The position numbers were made by a program, and so were the translations under genes. The notes below the pieces were generated by a model. It was not told where the DNA came from. It saw nothing but the letters and a program-made list of their open reading frames with translations, and searched no databases. This document shows positions 24,432 to 26,970 of a stretch of DNA of 26,970 nucleotides, piece by piece; within the stretch, counting starts at the first letter, position 1, and the number at the start of each line of letters is the position of its first letter. This DNA comes from Sphingobacteriaceae bacterium (GTDB lineage Bacteria > Bacteroidota > Bacteroidia > B-17B0 > Aurantibacillaceae): positions 1 to 26,970 of the forward strand of contig JADJLA010000015.1 in assembly GCA_016705695.1 (NCBI GenBank). Reading direction: 5' to 3'.

Positions 24432-24830
24432 ATGGAAAAAAAACTTAAACATTTAGACTTTTTACAGTTGGTAATAACGCGTATGAATGTAAACTCTTTC
24501 CTTCTTAAAGGTTGGACAGTGACTTTACTTTCTGCTTTATTCGCTTTTGCGGCAAAAGACACTAATATAAAATATGTAATCATAACATATATCTCGACAC
24601 CAATTTTCGGACTTCTTGACGCCTATTATCTAAGTCAAGAAAGACAATACAGGTCGCTTTATGACATCGTTAAGGACAAGACCGAAGACCAAATTGACTT
24701 TGTTATGAATGCACGCCCATATAATAAAGACCGTAATACTTGGCTGTCTTGCATTTTCGCACCGACAGTCGCTATATTTTACGGGACACTAATTATTATC
24801 ACACTTATAGTAATGACTGTTATAAATTAA
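24432..24830 (+). CDS. Membrane protein of a TIR-associated pair (cassette 14)
   Basis: This 132-aa protein has an N-terminal LDFLQLVITRMNVNSFLLKG segment. Two hydrophobic helices at residues ~28-62 surround AAKDTN, a polar loop follows (DAYYLSQERQYRSLYDIV, then KTEDQIDFVMNA), and a final helix ends the protein (~107-130). From memory, proteins with MASNSFLLKGW-type starts recur next to TIR-like genes in many bacteria. It is 2 nt upstream of such a gene here, so translation is likely coupled. A role as a membrane effector triggered by a TIR-made nucleotide signal is inference by analogy with Thoeris-type systems. The protein is not a recognised ThsA. Confidence 0.72.
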   Translation: MEKKLKHLDFLQLVITRMNVNSFLLKGWTVTLLSALFAFAAKDTNIKYVIITYISTPIFGLLDAYYLSQERQYRSLYDIVKDKTEDQIDFVMNARPYNKDRNTWLSCIFAPTVAIFYGTLIIITLIVMTVIN

Positions 24831-24832
24831 AA

Positions 24833-25420
24833 ATGGCAAAAAGAGTTTTCTTTTCATTTCACTACGACGACGTAAAAACATTTCGAGCAAATGTTGTTCG
24901 TAATCATCACATAACCAAAGACGCTGGCGAAGCGGGATTCTTTGACGCTTCAATTTGGGAAGACGCAAAAAAGCATGGTGACGATTCAATAAAAAGACTA
25001 ATTAATACAAACTTAAATAATACTTCCGTTACTTGTGCTTTAATCGGGACAAACACATGGAGCAGACGTTGGGTTAGATACGAAATCCTAAAAAGTTATG
25101 ACAGGGGAAATACTCTTTTCGGTGTTCATATTAATGGCATAACAGACAAGAATAAACAGACATTTCCGTTTGGCACTAATGTATTCGACCACCTTGGCTT
25201 TTTTATCAGCGCAGACGGACAAACTCTAACTTATTACGAACGAGATCAAGTCGGTTCAGAATGGAAATTATACACGGACTTGCCACCGAAAAAAAATTGC
25301 GGCTTTGCAGAACAGTGGAGAAATCGCGGATATAACTTTAGTAATTGGGTTCCAATTTATAACTGGTGCACAGGTGACGGATATAATAATTTCGCGACTT
25401 GGGTTGACAGCGCTAAATAA
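24833..25420 (+). CDS. TIR-like (DUF1863/ThsB-type) protein
   Basis: This 195-aa protein starts at ATG 24833, 2 nt after the upstream stop; a longer frame into the previous gene is rejected. The N-terminal ~130 residues match the TIR-like DUF1863 domain: KRVFFSFHYDDVKTFRANVV, FFDASIWEDAKKHGDDSIKR, TSVTCALIGTNTWSRRWVRY, EILKSYDRGNTLFGVHINGI. ThsB proteins of Thoeris anti-phage systems belong here and make signalling nucleotides from NAD+ on infection. The remaining ~65 residues are aromatic-rich (NFSNWVPIYNW). Catalytic residues were not verified. With its membrane partner it makes a compact candidate defence unit carried in one cassette. Confidence 0.83.
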   Translation: MAKRVFFSFHYDDVKTFRANVVRNHHITKDAGEAGFFDASIWEDAKKHGDDSIKRLINTNLNNTSVTCALIGTNTWSRRWVRYEILKSYDRGNTLFGVHINGITDKNKQTFPFGTNVFDHLGFFISADGQTLTYYERDQVGSEWKLYTDLPPKKNCGFAEQWRNRGYNFSNWVPIYNWCTGDGYNNFATWVDSAK

Positions 25421-25437
25421 CCTGACACAAGCCCAGC

Positions 25438-25532
25438 CGCTAACACAGGTCTTGCGCCATTTTTTGCGTGTTAACGCTCAAATGTGTAACTTGACATAGC
25501 AAAAAACAGCGCAAGGCCTGAAAACGTTATAG
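25438..25532 (+). repeat. attC-like site 15 (short type)
   Basis: Left core CGCTAAC is at 25438-25444 and right core GTTATAG at 25526-25532. The arms CAGGTCTTGCGC and GCGCAAGGCCTG pair and extend into TTTTTTGC/GCAAAAAA. The loop has GTTAACGCTCAAATG as in sites 1 and 8. The extended left core GCCGCTAAC matches its own head GTTAGCGGC at 24402. Confidence 0.87.
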
Positions 25533-25535
25533 CGC

Positions 25536-25905
25536 ATAGGGGCGGACATTCTCCGTAGACAATTCCTCGTAGACAAAAAGCATTTCGCTTCGACAGGCGA
25601 CTTCTCACACAGGCGACCGCACAGCAGCTCTTTCGGTTCGACAAGAACATTCAGGTAAAAAGATTTTTAAAAATTTTTGCCGACGCACTTTTTTGGCTGA
25701 AGCCATAGTAACAGCCATCGCACGACCTCCTTTTCGCCTCCTTCGGAAGGCGTGTTGGCTATCCCAAGCTGCGGTCATTTGTAATTTTTCCGTTGCACTC
25801 CAAAATTCCAAATCACCTCGCGCCGTCGCACACAATATGGTGTGGCGAAGCCACGTGTATGCGCATCTCCCTTCGGTCAGTCAGAAGCGCAAGCCTGCGG
25901 CAGCA
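25536..25905. repeat. Structured non-coding repeat, copy 2
   Basis: This is the second copy of the element at 7-378. It begins ATAGGGGCGG exactly 6 nt after the GTTA of site 15. Hairpin A here is CGCCTCC-TTCG-GGAAGGCG-like (25735-25752) with a C(TTCG)G loop, where copy 1 has CGGC-AAA-GCCG. Hairpin B has arms at 25777-25788 and 25802-25813 with unrelated sequence to copy 1. Hairpin C is GTGGC-GAA-GCCAC (25842-25854). Flanking blocks such as GCCATAGTAACAGCCATCGC and CATCTCCC.ACGGTCAGTCAG-type sequence are conserved. The remaining ~100 bases before the next gene hold nothing recognised. Confidence 0.7.
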
Positions 25906-26004
25906 TGGCTTTTTATTGTTAGAAAGTAGTTTATATAAATACTCCACTTTTGGCTGAAAAACCGTTAACTTCCTTATTTTTATACTCTTAAATGGTTTAG
26001 TGAA

Positions 26005-26397
26005 ATGGGTAATTATGTTTTCGGTCCAGCGATGATCCCCGATAAGGAAATTTATAGAAATCCGAACAAAGCAGTTAATGAGCCTCATTATGTTATGTTT
26101 TCAACAAAAACAATAGAACAATTAAGAACAAAGTTTCATGCGAATAAATTTGATAATAAGGTAAACATTAATCATGACGGCATTGCGGTTAATGAAGTTA
26201 TAATGACAAAATCTTTTCTTTTAAATAAAAATAATAGAAATTCCATCCCGGAAAATTTTACGCATTTACCAGATGGTACATGGATGATTGAATATGAAAT
26301 AGAGAATGATGGAATTTGGTCAATGATAGAAGAAAAAAAAATTAATGGTTTCAGTGTTGAAGGAGTTTTTCAATACGCAAACAGTAGTATAAGCTAA
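26005..26397 (+). CDS. Phage XkdF-like prohead protease domain, N-terminally short
   Basis: This 130-aa protein matches the phage XkdF/Peptidase_S78_2 serine protease pattern: GNYVFGPAMIPDKEIYR, HYVMFSTKTIEQLRTKF, NINHDGIAV, GTWMIEYEIENDGIW and NGFSVEGVF. The His in NINHDG and the Ser in GFSVEG are the expected catalytic residues. Phage versions normally have more sequence before GNYVFGPAMIP. Here the frame is closed by a stop ~27 nt... upstream of the ATG, so the N-terminal part is missing or was lost at the junction with the repeat. It is probably a relic or the edge of a prophage module, with a membrane-protein gene directly behind. Confidence 0.75.
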   Translation: MGNYVFGPAMIPDKEIYRNPNKAVNEPHYVMFSTKTIEQLRTKFHANKFDNKVNINHDGIAVNEVIMTKSFLLNKNNRNSIPENFTHLPDGTWMIEYEIENDGIWSMIEEKKINGFSVEGVFQYANSSIS

Positions 26398-26970
26398 TTG
26401 AAAAACTTTTTAGATATAGATGAACAAATAGAGAGAAGCGAAAAGTATCTTGACTTTTATTATGCAGGTTACCAAAAAACACTTTCCAAGTTTTCAATTC
26501 TTTCAATTCTTTATTCGTTGATGGCTATTTACTTAATTCAAATTTTCAAGTTCCCTTTTGAAAATATAAAAGCATTAATTTTTTTACCATTGGTTTTTTA
26601 TTCGATATTCTTAGCCTTCTTTCTTTTTAATATTATAACATCTATTTATAACGCATACCTCATATTAAAACCAGTAGATGTCGCCTATATTAACGAACCC
26701 CGATTTTTCTATGAAAAAATTAAAAAACAATACGAAACAGCACTGGCAACTACAAATACAGCTGTTTTAAATGAGTACATAAAAGCAACTTATCTGAAGG
26801 AACTTGAATCTGCCATTGAAGCAAATTCAGCATTGTATAAAGAGAAAAGCAGATACTATTATAATGCTTTTACAAAAGGATTATTAGCATTAGTTTTTTA
26901 CATTTTCTGTTCAAGCTTCGTTATTTTGTTTGCTAAAAATGGAATTGAAAAGATTGAGATAAGCAATGTA
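26398..26970 (+). CDS. Membrane protein, runs off the window end
   Basis: The frame opens with TTG at 26398, directly after the XkdF-like stop, and continues without a stop to the edge (191 codons). The N-terminal part is polar and helical (NFLDIDEQIERSEKYLDFYY). Two hydrophobic helices follow (residues ~33-51 and 57-83), then a ~80-residue charged helical stretch with QYETALATTNTAVLNEYIKA and LKELESAIEANSALY. A third hydrophobic helix lies near the edge (FTKGLLALVFYIFCSSFVIL). No family is recognised. The immediate spacing suggests translation with the protease gene, and it may belong to the same prophage-derived unit. An ATG further in would cut the first helical segment. Confidence 0.7.
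   Translation, partial: MKNFLDIDEQIERSEKYLDFYYAGYQKTLSKFSILSILYSLMAIYLIQIFKFPFENIKALIFLPLVFYSIFLAFFLFNIITSIYNAYLILKPVDVAYINEPRFFYEKIKKQYETALATTNTAVLNEYIKATYLKELESAIEANSALYKEKSRYYYNAFTKGLLALVFYIFCSSFVILFAKNGIEKIEISNV

Larger units (their letters stand above)
8306..25532 (+). mobile_element. Integron-type gene-cassette array without integrase (CALIN-like)
   Basis: Fifteen attC-like sites divide this region into 14 complete cassettes. Each site opens with a TAAC core and closes with a CGTTA core around a ~20-bp imperfect stem whose sequence differs from site to site. Cassette tails are reverse complements of their own heads. Examples are 13068 GTTATGGGC with GCCCATAAC ending 14564, 20378 GTTATGTGT with ACACATAAC ending 22194, and 24402 GTTAGCGGC with GCCGCTAAC ending 25444. 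Such pairing is what excised circular integron cassettes require. Most genes lie on the + strand, upstream of their site, as in integrons. No tyrosine recombinase is encoded here, so mobility needs an enzyme elsewhere. Confidence 0.85.

Noticed and set aside
24740..24832. 31-residue extension of the TIR gene into the previous gene
   Set aside because: The domain begins at MAKRVFFSF (24833), 2 nt after the upstream stop, and the extension is an out-of-frame reading of the membrane-protein gene.
8306..25532. CRISPR array or MITE family as explanation of the repeats
   Set aside because: Spacing is 0.3-2.3 kb with genes between, which excludes CRISPR. Stems vary in sequence and the cores match across a whole cassette, which a MITE does not explain.

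Overview
The window looks like chromosomal DNA from a Bacteroidota bacterium. It is AT-rich and Shine-Dalgarno poor. Several secreted proteins end in type IX secretion (T9SS) sorting domains, and the ECF sigma/anti-sigma pair and the MNIO/bufferin operon are of types common in that phylum. No rRNA, tRNA, transposase or integrase gene was seen.

Bases 1-8305 hold a ~370-bp structured non-coding repeat, then a compact run of + strand genes. An ECF sigma factor and zinc-finger anti-sigma come first. A bufferin/oxazolin-type metal-binding peptide operon follows (precursor with two EGKCG repeats, MNIO/DUF692 maturase, BufC-like partner, DUF4833 protein, DoxX). Next are DinB-like, NRDE/TANGO2-like, a possibly split protein, a peroxiredoxin-like protein, thioredoxin and a small membrane protein. 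Two matching ECF-type promoters, with identical 31-nt element spacing, precede the precursor and doxX.

Bases 8306-25532 read as an integron-type gene-cassette array with no integrase in view. Fifteen attC-like sites (13 intact, 1 degenerate, 1 collapsed) separate 14 cassettes. Site ends are TAAC...CGTTA, with variable stems of about 20 bp. In ten cassettes the tail core is the exact reverse complement of that cassette's own head, not of its neighbour's head, as site-specific circular excision predicts. Stem mismatches are biased so that the bottom strand folds better, the strand that integron integrases use. Cargo includes five T9SS-type surface or secreted proteins (one a pseudogene), a lipoprotein, a DUF5655 pseudogene, membrane proteins, a DUF2971 protein, a two-gene TIR/membrane candidate defence unit, and two non-coding cassettes with strong hairpins.

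Bases 25533-26970 hold a second copy of the structured repeat, then a 5'-truncated phage XkdF-like protease and a membrane protein that runs off the edge. Both repeat copies sit exactly 6 nt after a cassette junction (observed for copy 2, inferred for copy 1). This raises the possibility that 1-8312 is itself one very large cassette carrying the bufferin operon.

The main message is a Bacteroidota cassette array that appears to store and shuffle secreted surface proteins, with a newly noticed covarying structured element at the head of its largest units.
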